A stretch of 64,000 nucleotides of DNA from Amoebophrya sp. A120 (GCA_905178155.1 CAJINV010000001.1:8091599-8155598); one strand, 5' to 3'. Counted from the stretch's first letter, positions 40,179 through 52,677 are shown. The notes: a model not told the origin generated them from the sequence alone. Program-made: numbers and translations.

Positions 40179-42059
40179 ATGTCTAAGATTAAGAAGACGA
40201 CGGGTCTGCTGATCGCTGCAGCGCATTTGGCACTGTGGATTTCTCCCTGTGTTCTTTGTCGCGCAAGCACACGACAAGCCGGAGTTGAGGGCAACGAAGC
40301 TTTATCGACATCAGGGCAGGCGAGCATCGTAGAAACCTCTGCAGTTCCCGAGGAGAGCCGCGCACCAGCCGGAGTTGAGGGCAATGATAATGAAGCGTCG
40401 TCGACACCACAGCAGGCGAGCACCGTAGAAACTCAAAGTTCTGCAGTTTCCGAGGAGAGCCTCCCATCTACAGGACCACTAGATAGTACAACAGCGCCGG
40501 TGTCACAATCCGCAATAGCGTCCCGGGGCACGACAACGACCTCCACAAGAAGAAGAACCACTTTAAAAGACTTAGACGACGGAGAAGTCGTGATGCGCCG
40601 TTGTTGCCAGCGCAAGAAAAAGACACAATGGAGGAGCCCGCTACCCGCAATCCCGGAGGATCCGGCAGAAGATGAAGATGTAATTGTGAGACCAAATAAG
40701 CGGATGCGTATTCGGATTCGAAAAACATTTAATAGAGATGGACGGATTGAGACAACCACAACCGTGATTCCGGACCGGCTTTCGGAGCACGGGGTTTCGG
40801 ACGATGTGGAGAAAGCGAAATGCATCACGTGGCCAGAGTTGTGGCACCGACACGAGGAGGTGCGCACTGCTGAGATGGAGGTCGACCTGTTCAAAAACGC
40901 GCCTTTGAGACCCTGGGTCGCGGTGCCGGCGAAGCAGCAGTTGGACCACTTCTACCAAGACGTCGGACCCTTCGCAGGCCCTCCGGTTTGGCCCGCGTGG
41001 TTGCCGGAAGATGATGTCACATATTACGGGCCAAACAACCTAGATGTCCACTGGTTTTTCGGGACGCCCGTGCCTTACATTACCTTTCGCGAATATAGTT
41101 CTATCTTCGACCCTGTGATGAATAACGCAAGAGAGAGACAAGGGCCCTACCAAAATCGGCCGTCAGACAGATTGGCAGCACCGAAATTTGGAGCCGCGAC
41201 GCAGCAGCACTTGTCGAGGGCTGCGCAGGGTTTGCTACGCGAGATTGCCTTAAGCGAAAGCCTCGTCCTGGACGAGGTGTTGCGTCGCATGCCGATGGAA
41301 CGCGCAAAGGCCCGCGGCATGCCGTACGATGTTCATCAGATTGACGCGCAAACGGCGTGTGCCCTGTTGGTACAAGCGGCAGGAGAGCAGCGGAAACGAG
41401 TTGATAGGGGAGCACGAACTGTCTGGCGACAGTGGTGGATCGATTACCTTGCCTGGTTTACCCAAGAATACTACCTCTTCCATGCGCGGCGGCTCCGTTT
41501 GCACAGAATGCCCATCACGGAAGCAGTTTTGAACACGACGCGCGGAAAGCTTGACAAGAGAGCCAAGACAGCGGACCACATCCGCTTTGGGACAGCACTC
41601 TCAACAAAGATGAGCCCGCTCGCGCCTCGAGCAAGGCCACTTTCTACCAACATGAAGAAGCGTGGCCCAGGACGAGCAGAGCGTTTGGCGCAGCCACTGC
41701 TCAACAAGGTCAAAAAAAAGGAGAAAGCGGGATTGGAACGAAAGAAGAGCCAGGCCGCGGAGGCAGCGACGCAGCGGCGCCGCTGGAGGTCGCAAGTGAG
41801 GCAGGAGGAACAGGAACTCCAACTTATCGCCCGGGAGCAAAAAGCTCTGGCGCAGAAGGCCATCCGCGATTTGGCAGATGCGTGGAGCAAGGCGCCGGAC
41901 TTCATCCCGGATGCTTTCCCGCAGCTGGTTCGCGCTTTGGAGAGTATGCGAGAACGCGCGAGGTCGTGTCCGAGCATGGCAAGCAAGTACTTTCACCAGT
42001 TCCTTCACGACATCAACCTAACTCTCAAGATTCCCCTGGGATGTCGCCCAGTTACGTGA
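40179..42059 (+). CDS. secreted Arg-rich protein of unknown function
   Basis: Single exon, 626 aa, from the ATG that opens a signal peptide: MSKIKKTTGLLIAAAHLALW then ISPCVLCRAS. Residues about 30-110 hold two imperfect repeats (AGVEGNEALSTSGQASIVET and AGVEGNDNEASSTPQQASTV). A basic Arg/Lys stretch follows (RRTTLKDLDDGEVVMRRCCQ; RPNKRMRIRIRKTF). The centre is ordered and aromatic (LWHRHEEVRTAEMEVDLFKN; VPAKQQLDHFYQDVGPF; WPAWLPEDDVTYYGPNNLDV). The last 130 residues are a highly charged helix (RKKSQAAEAATQRRRWRSQV). No membrane anchor. An alternative C-terminus is possible: splicing GTGAAT (42057) to an AG at 42167 would extend the frame to a TAA at 42346-42348 (THLPHLDIDEIAVDGAAEED...). Confidence 0.72.
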   Translation: MSKIKKTTGLLIAAAHLALWISPCVLCRASTRQAGVEGNEALSTSGQASIVETSAVPEESRAPAGVEGNDNEASSTPQQASTVETQSSAVSEESLPSTGPLDSTTAPVSQSAIASRGTTTTSTRRRTTLKDLDDGEVVMRRCCQRKKKTQWRSPLPAIPEDPAEDEDVIVRPNKRMRIRIRKTFNRDGRIETTTTVIPDRLSEHGVSDDVEKAKCITWPELWHRHEEVRTAEMEVDLFKNAPLRPWVAVPAKQQLDHFYQDVGPFAGPPVWPAWLPEDDVTYYGPNNLDVHWFFGTPVPYITFREYSSIFDPVMNNARERQGPYQNRPSDRLAAPKFGAATQQHLSRAAQGLLREIALSESLVLDEVLRRMPMERAKARGMPYDVHQIDAQTACALLVQAAGEQRKRVDRGARTVWRQWWIDYLAWFTQEYYLFHARRLRLHRMPITEAVLNTTRGKLDKRAKTADHIRFGTALSTKMSPLAPRARPLSTNMKKRGPGRAERLAQPLLNKVKKKEKAGLERKKSQAAEAATQRRRWRSQVRQEEQELQLIAREQKALAQKAIRDLADAWSKAPDFIPDAFPQLVRALESMRERARSCPSMASKYFHQFLHDINLTLKIPLGCRPVT

Positions 42060-43313
42060 ATCTGAAAACGTTCCGCGTTGCTACAACTCGTTTGCAACCG
42101 GCGCATGTTCAAAAAGCAATAATGGGAAGACGCCGCGCTCGGATTTTCCCTACAAAAGAGACCACAGCCACTTGCCGCACTTAGACATAGATGAAATCGC
42201 AGTGGATGGTGCCGCTGAAGAAGACCAGGAATTATGCGACTTCGCCGAATGTTCGTCGAACTCCCAATCCCAGGAGCAGATGAACCACATCTCTGAAGAC
42301 CTAGCTCCTGTCTCTTCCTCTTTTTCCGGCGTCCCAGCAACATCATAACCCGATCGAGAAGCCCGATGACCTGAAAGCCTGGTTCTACGACTCAAACAAG
42401 ATGGTCTGCAGCTGGAGGTGAAGGCACACGACCTTCCGCAAGGCCACCCTCTTGTTCACTCATCGCCCTTTCATCTGTCACTGGGCGACGATTCACATTA
42501 TAGTCCAGAGACTTTAGCTGTATCTCAGTATTCTGTCGCGAATGACGGCCCTTTTCGATTTTTCACTTTTATCGAGCCGTTTTAATACGACAGCAGCAAC
42601 CAGCGACAACATGCAACAGTTACGCGGATGAGAAAATCGCGCACGAATTGTGCCCGATAGGTCGCAGCCAGCGCATTGTTGTACAATCAACGTACTTGCC
42701 TCCGAAAAAATAGAATTTTCTGTAAGATTAAGAAAGTAGGAGCAACTTCAGTTTCACTTCGTTGACATCTATGTGTATGATCCATCTTTGTAAGTCTCGA
42801 GTGGCTATGATTTTGCCTGATGTGACACTAGACATTTTGTGCTGACAAACTTGAATCAGAATCGTGATCGAAATTATAGCGGATCTGTATCTGCAGTTTG
42901 ATCTTGACATGATTGGTATTTCTCATCAAGGTTTCTTTTGCTTGCAGGTTGAGTGGAAACAACTGAACATAAAGGCGCAAAATACGCCGATCGACACGCA
43001 ATTGGCTTTCCAACACTTTTTCGACATGTGTTCACTCCGTGTTCGGATTTTCTTTTTCGTTTTTCGGACGATTTTTCGAGAAGATGGCGATCACAAGTCT
43101 ACAGCAATTTTTCTTCAGGCGGCGAAGCAGACCGTGTTTTTATACATAGGGGAAGAATTATGCACTAGCTTCAGTTGAGCTAAAGACAAAGACTTCAGCT
43201 CGAAGAGTATACAGTAGTGTGTTACGAGCAGACGACATATCTCTATTGTTGCAAAAAAATCGAAAAGGATAAAACAATCCAATCGATCCAATTATCGAAG
43301 GAACAGTGCGAAC
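42060..43313. other. intergenic region with a possible extra exon
   Basis: Positions 42168-42348 hold an open, acidic, coding-looking frame (HLDIDEIAVDGAAEEDQELC) that could be a last exon of the preceding secreted protein. The rest is AT-rich and shows nothing identifiable. Confidence 0.4.
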
Positions 43314-44591
43314 ATGTTTCGTAAACTCCGTATTTTGTGTCTTCACGGGTATGGCCAGTCGGGTAGCCACCTGAAGCAGAAGATCGAGACGTCCGTGTTT
43401 ACTACCGCGAGCGACTTTTTGCGGGACAGCATTGAGTTTGTTTTTCTCGACGCCCCGCATGCCGCGGAGGGTGAGTTCGGCCTTGTGCTCCAACGAGATC
43501 CGAAGATCCCCAATCCGCCCGCTCCGGCGCGGCGCAAAGCAGACAGCTTTAAATGGGCGGAACCCGCTGCGCTGCTGCGCACGCCGGAACCGAAGCGGTT
43601 TGCCGGAATCTACGAAGGTTTGCCGGATACGCTGCGCTACATCGGGCGGAAGTTCGCCGAACTCGGAAACTTCGACGGCCTGCTCGGGTTCTCCCAGGGT
43701 GGCATCATTTGTCACTACATCGTGAATTTTGTGGTTGGGCGCTACGGCGGAGACTTCGAGCTGGCAGCCGCAGCGTTGGAAAGAGGCTTCAATCTGCAGA
43801 CGAAAAACTACCTCGCGGAACACTTCGGTTTGCGCGAGAACATGCTCGCGGGAGGACGAGGGAGTGGCAAAGCCTTGGGAGGACCACCGGCAGTTGGGGA
43901 GGAAACGGAAACATCAAGACGTGGTTCATCTGAAGCACCCGCTCTACCGCACATCGAAGGGGTCACGTACGACGCGCTCCCGGGTAACCCTTCGCTCTCT
44001 GTGCAAAAGTCCTACATTAACAGCAGCCTTGTATCAAGCGCGGGGCACAACTACCGAGCGAATATAGTACAGAAAAAGGTGCAAGCAGAACACGAAGAGA
44101 CAGAGCCTCCCGCTACGACAAGAAGTATGCGAACAACTAGTAGCAACACCAATGCCGCCGTGCTGAGCCTTCAGTTTCTCGTGGTGATCAGCAGTCCGGT
44201 GCCGCGCGACGGCAGCTTCCCCACGGAAGGCCGGCTGCAAGCAATGAAGCCACGGTTCCCGGAAATGTCGTGCCTCTCGATTCTGCAGGAGGACGATACC
44301 GTGGTTGATCCTTCGTTGAGTCTGACGGGGCTGGTTGGCAACTATGACCCCGTCGTGGTTGTGAAGAACAAAGTCGGCGGCCACAGAGTTCCGAAGGCAG
44401 AAAATGTGAGTGCGGAGGACATCGAAAAAATCGTGAACTTCTTCCAGCACGAGCTTGACCGGGCACTGATTCTGAGGGGAACAGCAGGAGCAGAAGAGGC
44501 GTCATCCACGACCCAGAGCACCTGCACCGAGGAAGGAGGTCCAGCGCCAGCTGCAAGAATGCCAGCTCCAAGGTTTTTGGCGAAGTTATGA
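43314..44591 (+). CDS. FSH1/OVCA2-family serine hydrolase
   Basis: Single exon, 425 aa, MFRKLRILCLHGYGQSGSHL. Family features: LCLHGYGQSG at residues about 8-17, FLDAPH after the second strand, the nucleophile elbow GFSQGG near 125-130 (Ser about 127), the acid region ILQEDDTVVDP near 325, and the catalytic His in GGHRVP near 356. FSH hydrolases are alpha/beta-hydrolases, usually about 220-280 aa. This one has an insert of roughly 110 residues (about 185-285: RGSGKALGGPPAVGEETETS ... TRSMRTTSSNTNAAV) and a low-complexity tail (TAGAEEASSTTQSTCTEEGG). No signal peptide, so probably cytosolic; substrate unknown (short-chain esters are known for the family). Confidence 0.85.
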   Translation: MFRKLRILCLHGYGQSGSHLKQKIETSVFTTASDFLRDSIEFVFLDAPHAAEGEFGLVLQRDPKIPNPPAPARRKADSFKWAEPAALLRTPEPKRFAGIYEGLPDTLRYIGRKFAELGNFDGLLGFSQGGIICHYIVNFVVGRYGGDFELAAAALERGFNLQTKNYLAEHFGLRENMLAGGRGSGKALGGPPAVGEETETSRRGSSEAPALPHIEGVTYDALPGNPSLSVQKSYINSSLVSSAGHNYRANIVQKKVQAEHEETEPPATTRSMRTTSSNTNAAVLSLQFLVVISSPVPRDGSFPTEGRLQAMKPRFPEMSCLSILQEDDTVVDPSLSLTGLVGNYDPVVVVKNKVGGHRVPKAENVSAEDIEKIVNFFQHELDRALILRGTAGAEEASSTTQSTCTEEGGPAPAARMPAPRFLAKL

Positions 44592-45444
44592 ATCGGAGGC
44601 TATCGCTAGTGTAGTCAAGGCCTTCTTCCACTTTGAGAATACTGAACAGATTTACCATTTCGCTCGGAGGTATACAGAAAGAGAAGCCTGCGCAGTTGTA
44701 TCACCGCGCGCCGATTAGACTCTGCCTTCAAGGAAGAATATCGCTGTACGAATGCACCGAGTTCTACACTTTTCGCTGAAACTGATTCTGTAAGAAGTGA
44801 TCATAGAGTAGATGCAACCGTGATTGAATATTGATACCTGTTGTTCGTCCACATTTTGCTGTATTGATCAAGCGAGAGGCAGGCGGTCCTGTCGAAAGTT
44901 TCTTCTATCTCACGATCGAACTCCGCCGGCAATGATGTAACTGCCGCGCCGCGATCACACTCCTGAAGATTCGCACGACGGTCGCGGCTTCTATTTGCCG
45001 AATTCGCATATACAAGTTCTTTGTTCTGCGGAACTTATGTTTGATCTTCGCTTCGATGATCGTCGAATCAGAACGCAGCTCGATTTCTGTAAGGAAGCCA
45101 GGGGCGGAACGATCTACATCGCGGGGGAGCCGGAAAAGCTATTCTTGCCTTGGAGCACGTGGTGGAGTGCGGCGAGTTGTACTTAGCAGGTTCTCGTTCT
45201 TCCAAAGTCGGGTCGTGTCGGGTTCAATTTGAATTCCCTGAGGTGGTGGTTGCTATGAGAATGACAGCGACTTCGGCTTACTTAAATCAGATTCGATTGC
45301 GACCCTCTTTTTTCGTGATAAATAGTATGTAGCGCTCCGCAAGATTCTTATTCTACGCACGTAGATTGATAAGTGTAAGTTAGTATAGTCACAGTATTAC
45401 TTCTTTTGGCCAATCACACTAAGATCAACAAACTTCAGCAAGTA
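44592..45444. other. intergenic region
   Basis: No supported gene or repeat. The frame of the next gene is open for some codons before 45445 but has no upstream ATG. Confidence 0.45.
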
Positions 45445-48400
45445 ATGTCGCAGCCCGTGAACGGCAGTGGCCCGACTGGCGCAGGACAGTTCCAGCAGCA
45501 TTACAACCTAAGCAACACAAACTCGGCAAGTGGTACATACGCGAGCACGACAAACAGCGCGTCGGTACCTCCATTTCATCAAAGCCACTCCGTCGCGAAT
45601 CCACCACAGCAATTCAGCACGTCTGCTCACGTTATACAAGGACCTGGCCAGATAACCACAGGGCAATTTAACCGACCACAAAGACAGACGCAGTTCAGCC
45701 AGTCACAATTTATTTCCCAACCTCCGCTTGTGCCCGCGACGACGGCGGGTGGCGTAGCAAACTTTTCGAATATTGGAGCAACCTCGGAGGGATTCGGATG
45801 CGGGTTCGGTCAACCAAACAACCGTTCCCAGTTCGGCACGGCAAACGTTTCTCAGAGCAATTTCGGCACCGCAATTGGGTTTGGTTCATCTGGCTTCGCT
45901 TTCGGTGCAAGCGAAAACGCTTGTGCCACCAGCAGTAGCGCGGCAGCGCGTGCATGTGGGGTCCCGAATAACACTCAGCAGCAGCAGCAATTGCTGCAGC
46001 ATTCAACATCGCATGTAATTACCTCAGCACATGGAAATTTGATGCAGCAAGCAGCGGCCGGCTTTGGTACTACGTACCTGCCGCAAGCCACGCAGCCCCA
46101 GCTGCCTCATCAGTCCCAGTTTTCCTCGAGTAGCGCTTTCAATGGTGGGGCTGGCGCTACGCGACTAGTGTCACAACCTGTGCCCGCCTCGCAGGCGTCG
46201 AGCACGTTCACGACTGGGGGTGGGGTCCGAACCCCACAGCAGCAGGGAATGCCGTATTTTGGTGGAGCATCGATCGCCCAACCAGGGCACCAGGCCGCAG
46301 CATCCACGCCCTCCCAGTCACAGTTCCTCAACGCTACTTTATCGCAGCCGGCCTGTAGTAACTCGCAACCACCTGGACCTGGTACAAGCCAGCAGAGTGT
46401 TCACAGCTTTGCCAGTCAGCAGATGCTGCAAACCCCGACGTCACAACATAGTAACTTCTCCGCACAAGCGCAACGTCAAACTTCCCAGTTACAGCAATAC
46501 TCCCAGCCACAGTATGGAAACACGCCCGGAAGTGGTTCGGTGCCAGGATTTGGATTCCAATCCCAGAATAGTAGGCCACTGGCGACTCACAACCACGCCC
46601 CCACCAGTCAACTTTCGCAAGGCAGCCACGTGTCGATGTCTTCCTTTGCCAGCAATTTTAATAACCCGGCGACTCGCCGCAATGTGGATGTCGCGGCTGC
46701 TAGTGCCTCGCTCTTCAGCCAGCATTCGCAGCCTTTCGCCAGCCAACAGAGCAACCCGCCGAGGTCGGTCGTTGATACGCCCGGATCGGCGGCCGGTGCC
46801 GGAGGACCGATTGCGCGACCTGCTGGGACTGCAAGCTTCAGCTCCGCTTCTGGCAATCTTCTTGGAAATTTTCTGCACACGAGTGGCCAGCCAGACACTC
46901 CCGCGCCAGCTGTTGGAGTTGCAGTACAAGCTCCTGCTTCAGCACCAGCACTACCGCCTGTACCGGGCGGCGCTTCTGTGCCTGCGCAACAGCGCCGAGC
47001 AGTGTCTTCTCAACCAGCACCGGCTGTTGCGTCACTTGTACCGCCTCGCGCACCGCCTGTGGTAATTGACTTAGATTTTCCCCCTAGTGACCCTGCCGCC
47101 CGAAAATCGCCCATCTTTGGGTGTAGTGAGGCTGAAGCGGATTGGGCATTGTCGAAGCGATACGTAGACAGCTGGGAGCGCGGCCAGTTTATGACGAGCA
47201 ACTTCGACCGCAGCGCCAGTCGGCTGACCGACAAGCAGCGGCCCATCGCCGACAGGATCAAAGGAAAGATCGACCGGGCGCTGGCTGAGATAAACAAACG
47301 GCGAGCCGCCGCCGCAGCTGCAGCCGCTCCGCCTGCTCCTGCTGATGAGGCCTCGCAGACGAGCGCCCACGGGCAAAACCTCACCAATCAGTCTCAAATA
47401 CCGGCTGCGAATCCTGACTCCGCTGGTGCACTCGATCCCGCTACTACAGCAGCACCGGGCCCGCAACAATCTGCTGCCGCTCCGCAGGTGCCAGCTCCCG
47501 CTTTTGCCTTGACTGCTCCTTTCACGACCGATACTGACGAGGACCAAGATGAAGAGTGCTGGTTCGCGCAGATCTACACGCAGCTAACCGGGGCGAAAAG
47601 GGAGAGAGAGAAAACGGGCCGCAATGACCTCGCGAGGGATGGCGACCCGATCCTTCTGCGGGAAAAGGAAGGCGAAAACAGTGCAGGCGAAAAGGTCGGA
47701 AATTTCCCCAAGGAAATCAACACAGAGCTGCAGATATGCAACGCAAACGCAGTGTCTGGGTCTGGAAGCGGAAGGGCGGAGCTTGTGCCGCCTGTCTTGA
47801 GTGCGGTTGTTATAAAATCAAAATCTGTATTGTGTGGCCAGCATTAGCGCAGCCGCTCCTTCCTTTTTCATGCAGTTGCAGAAATGCAGTCTGGTGTATT
47901 TCATTTGTATTTGTAATGTTCGAGAACAAGACCGTCCTCACCTCTTGCTCTAGAAACTTGTCATGTTTGGCTGCGTGCAGTCGTCGAAATGTGTCAAGTG
48001 TGTCAATCATTCCGAGCCCAGTGCCTCAAGTTTCGGGGCCCAGACATGTTAGTTTGCATGTGCATAACAGAAGCTCAGCGAAATCGAAGGCGTTCGCTTG
48101 GCGGGTGTCGTGCGAAAACGATACCCATCAGACGACGTCCTGAAGACGGCCAATCTTCCCGTGTTGATTCAAGTTTTCTACTCCTCAGAGTACGACCTCG
48201 CCACGGCTGACGGGCGTCGGGAGAACCGAAAAGCGGTGAAGAAAATCCGAAAACTAACGGAAAAAATTGCCGTCGCGAAGTGCGAGTTCGCCGACTTGGC
48301 CTGTGTTTGTCCAACAGAGCTCGAGTGCATTCGGCGATCGGAGCTCGGCATGAGGGCGTGGAGAAAGTATTGCGGTGAGAGAAGCGCCAGGAAACCTATT

Positions 48401-51400
48401 CCGGAATTTGTGTTGCAAAACGGGGAGGAGCCGGTAAGAGAACAATCCCTCCGCCAAGAGACCGCGCAGGAGTCGCGCGACGACGAAGACCATGACGCGG
48501 GGAGCAGAAGTAGCGACCACGAAATGCACGACGCAGAACCTGCGGGCGCGCTTCTTCAAAGCGGCAACAGTCTACAGTCTCGCTCGGCGTTCGGAGTCGG
48601 AGGGACCGGCTTCGTTCCGGTCCGCGATGACTTCTGCACTGACGACGAGCCCCTCGACAGCATTTTGAAGCGCATCGCCATGCAGGAATCAACGCAACAT
48701 GGCGCGCGGTCTACACCTGCAGCAAATCAGGGGGCCTCAGCCTCATCATCTTCCTCTTCTTCGGCCGCCATAGTTCAGCCGCAGTCAGGCGGCCTCACGC
48801 GCAGATTTGACTACGCCGGAGGAGCCGATGCACACGCCGGCGGCGGCGTCGCGGGCGAGCCCCGTCGAGCAAGACCTGCGCAGCAACCAGCGGCGCGAGT
48901 GCAAATTGACGACACAACTGGCAACAAGCGAAGCATGGCAGATCTCATGGACCAGTTCTTTCGGCCTAGCGAATCCTACGAAAGCATGCCTTTTGAAGAT
49001 ATCCCGGAGGACATCCTGCCCGGTATTAAGCTCCTTGAGCACCAACGCAAAGGGGTGCACTGGATGCGAGCGAAGGAAAACGGGGACGCGGGGGGAGATG
49101 ACGGCGACCAAGCGAAGTGGGTCAAGATTTTGGCTGGACTCAACCACCGCCATCTCGCAGAGCTACCAAGGGGCGGCATTCTCGCGGACGATATGGGGCT
49201 GGGAAAAACTATGACGGTGTTGGCGTTGGTCGCGCTGCAGGATCAGGACAAAGCTGGCCGGCTGACGGTCCTCGTGGTGCCAAAAAGCATGCTATGGACA
49301 TGGCGGAAGGAGGTGGAGGATAAGCTGTGCGCAAAAGCTGGGAAGTTTGAGCTATTCCTCGAGCATGAAAAGGACAAAGCGCCCCGCGACGGACGGAGAT
49401 ACCCGAAGAGCAAAAACAGCGTGCTTCTGACCACTTACGAAACATTCGCCGAGCGCACCGACCTGCAGGAGTTTCTGAATCGTCCAGAGCGCAGACCCCA
49501 TCGCGTGATTGCCGACGAGGCGCACAAGCTCGGGAACCACAAATCGCGACTCTCCACGAAAGTGGGCGCCATTCCCTCGACTTGTGTGTGGGCAGTTAGC
49601 GGCACGCCAATGCTGAACAAGATTCCGGAAATTTTCGGGATTTTCCGCTTTATCAAGCTGAAGCCGCTCCACGAGTACTTGTGGTTCCAGGAGTTGTTGA
49701 CGGGCAAACTCTCTGCGCAGAAGGAACGCGGCAAGGCCGTCGACGCCTTGGCCAAGCTGCTGGGCATGATCATGCTACGACGAAAAAAAGGCCAGGAGGT
49801 CCTACGGAACGGGCGAAAGGAGAAGCTACTGGAGATCGAGCAAGCTGCTGCGGAGGTGCGCGTCCCGATGGATCCTGAACAGGCAGCGGCCTACGCGAAG
49901 CTTTATCGCCTGGCCTGTGACGCTGAAGAACGAGCGGAAGCGGAGAAGCAGACGAAAAAAACGTATCCGTTTTCATTTCTTTTTCTTGCGAAATAGCTGA
50001 ACACGAACAGCAGGTCATCGTTGTCAAGACGTCAATATCGATATCCATATACCGTCGCAATGTGGACTGGATCTAGGTCGTGCGATGGGATGCAACTCTT
50101 AAGAAGTTACCTATTTGCCTTATTTCCACCTTCAAGAAGAATGTCATGCTCGCGGTCACGCTACCATGCAACAGCAAATTATGCTTATGCTACGAGAAAA
50201 ATTTTGAAGCGGCTCACATTTCCCACAGGTCTTCTTCGACGGCAGAAGGGCAGCAGAAGTCGTCGCATCTGGGCAACCCCATGACCATGATTACGCGTCT
50301 ACGCCAACTTTGCCAGAGCCAAGCCATGCTGCCACCGGAACTTCTTGACTACCTGCAGAAGACAAGCGCGGAAAGTATTGATCTGCAACGGGTGGAAGAG
50401 ATCTTCGTGAAGTTCGGGCAACGGGAGAAATTTTGGCTGGAGACCTTCACCGAGCGCGACGAATGCCCAATCTGCTTCGAGGACTTCGACGAAATCCAGG
50501 GCGATCGGTCAGTCACCGTCCGCTGCCCGGTAATGCTCGAATGTGGTCATGTCCTTTGTGTCGACTGCATACACAAGTGGAAACACACCTGCCCCGAGTG
50601 CCGCCAGCCGTTTGATAAAAAGAAGGCAAAAAAACGGCCCGAAGACTACCTCGAGCAGATGAAAGCGTACCAAGAGAAAGAGGAGAAAAGGAAGAAGACA
50701 AAACACGCAGACGCTGCCGTGGACGTGGTTGCCGCGAGCGCCTCGTCCGCTCATGTGCAAGTAGATGCGGATCCGAAAACCCGGACTGTTGCGCAATTGT
50801 TGCGTGCAAAATTTGGCGGTCGCATAAAACTCCGCCTGCCAGCGCATGCGCAAGAGGACCGCTCTGTGACTCATCTGCCGAGCCAAGCACAGGCGCAGCG
50901 ACGCGATGAAGGAATGTTGGCGGAGATGGATAACGCGTTGGTCAATGAGTACGAAGGGAGATGCGGTGCCGCAGACGGGAAAGTCGTGATCTTTTCCGAA
51001 TTTCGCGAACAGCTGCAGTTGCTGCAGACCGCACTTTTTTCCGATGAGCATAGCGAGCTGTACACTGTCCTAGATGGCACAATGACGGTCAAGGAACAGA
51101 GATCAGCGATCGAGGCATTTCAAGAGCAGAACGCGAAGCCGTTGGTGATGTTTGCCACGAAGACGGTCGCGGCATTTGGACTAACCTTGACGGCCGCGGA
51201 TTGCGTTGTGCTCCTTCATCCATTCTGGAACGAGGCGGCCGAGTCGCAGGCCTTGGACCGCGTCCGGCGTCTCGGGTCGCGTTTCGACCGGGTCTGCTCC
51301 TTTAAGCTTATCGCGACAGCCGCCCCGCCTGATACAGACCCCGGCGGGGCGGTGATGTCTCCAAGAAGACAACAGGAAGAAGCGGAAACCACCGTCATCG

Positions 51401-51666
51401 AAGAGTGGCTCTGCGAGTGGCAGGTTGAGAAGAAGAACGCCATTGCGGAAGGTCTGGGCGACAAAAACAAAAAAAAGCAGGAACCCAATGACACCAAGAA
51501 AAAGGCCGCGGACTTCTTCAAGAAGGCACGAGCGCGGCGTGACGCAGCAGCGGCACCTTCGCCGGCGTCCCTGAAAAGACCGTCGTCCACCGATCATGGC
51601 GCCACAGGGGATCTACTGGACGACGGCACTAGGCCCAAAAAACGCAGACGCGTTGCGCAGGAGTAA
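45445..51666 (+). CDS. Q/FG-rich SNF2-family helicase with internal RING finger (Rad5/Rad16/HLTF type)
   Basis: Exons 45445-47733, 48071-49962 and 50229-51666, 1872 aa. Residues 1-500 are Gln/Asn/Ser-rich with FG dipeptides (GFGCGFGQPNNRSQFG; FGTAIGFGSSGFAFGA), prion-like or nucleoporin-like. After a second linker comes the SNF2 core: DDMGLGKT (motif I, about 1135), LLTTYET, VIADEAHKLGN (motif II, about 1243) and AVSGTPMLNKIPEIF (motif III). A C3HC4 RING at about 1472-1520 (CPICFEDFDE ... CGHVLCVDCIHKWKHTCPEC) sits between the helicase lobes, and lobe 2 ends with ALDRVRRLGSR (motif VI). This RING-in-SNF2 layout is that of Rad5/Rad16/HLTF DNA-repair translocases and E3 ligases. Intron 1 is an introner. 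Intron 2 (GTATCC...CCACAG, 266 nt, phase 2) is canonical. The tail is Lys-rich and ends PKKRRRVAQE, a nuclear signal. Confidence 0.85.
47734..48070 (+). mobile_element. introner 3, intron in the SNF2-RING gene
   Basis: A 337-nt insertion with diverged inverted ends: left GTGTCTGGGTCTGG near 47752-47765, right GGGCCCAGACATG near 48036-48048. TATGCA(N)GCAAAC is mirrored outside both. A 4-bp direct repeat CAGA is at 47731-47734 and 48068-48071. Excision of element plus one repeat joins INTELQ|KLSEIEGV in frame. An alternative canonical donor, the GT inside the left end (47752), also keeps frame and would add ICNANA. Confidence 0.75.
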
Positions 51667-52677
51667 ACATCGAGGAAGGTCTTCTTACGGGGAGCTGGCT
51701 AGCAACTCCTGTAGCAGGCTAGAGCGAACCATCTGTCTCGATGAGCACCGTTTTCATCTGTCAACACTTGACCACAAAACAATGCCCCACATAATTCCCA
51801 TGTGATCGGAAAACCACATTATTTCTTCTTTATTTTCATTCCCGACAATGATACCTCGGTCCATTTTTGATAAACTCAAAATCGATTCTCAACATGGTCA
51901 AAGAAACATCGTCCTTGAAGATTCCGTAAAACCATCTAGACGTGAGAAACCGATTCTCGAATAAGGAAATCCTCTGCGATGGGTGTTGTGGTGAAAACCA
52001 TGACAAAAGCTACATTTATTATGTGAAACATGTTTACCGCGTAAAAAGCCTGGTCTAATATGAGAGTGTTCCGGTTGTTGTGCTTCATACCGAGACCGAA
52101 AATTTGATGATGATCCCCGCTCGCTCCTGGATCCGATCAAGTTGCTCTACGTTCATGTTGGACAGTTCCTTTGCAAACCGTGCGTTCGTGCCTGCATCAA
52201 ACAACTCCGCAAAATAAAAGGGTCCGGATAAGAATTTTATGTCATTGCTGCGCTCTAGTCACGCTTGGCAGAATGGATGGAGCGGAAGATCAGTTGTTGT
52301 TGTGAATTCCAAGTCACAAGCTTATCTAGGATGCTAAGGTGGGGCAACTACTCGTCCTCGTCGACGTGGATCTGGCTGACCTCTCGAGTATAGGACGCTG
52401 TCGTCTTGATTTCGTGAGAAGTCCTCCAAGTTGCAGGAGCAGGAGCCGAGTCACATCGTAAACGTGAACCAGGAAATAACATTCATTGCGTATCACCATC
52501 GCTTTGAGGAGTTTGTAAGTAGTTTCTCCATAGCAATTTTGGCTGCTCCAGGAGTTCATCGATGTTTTTCATTTTCGGATTCAAAGACGCACACGCCCTG
52601 CCCACTAACTTAAACTGGCAGTAATTGTAATACTTTTACTTATCTATCAATCTATTTCACCTGCGTCGAGATTTTTG
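51667..52677. other. intergenic region
   Basis: About 1 kb, AT-rich. No gene, RNA or repeat that I can support. Confidence 0.45.
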
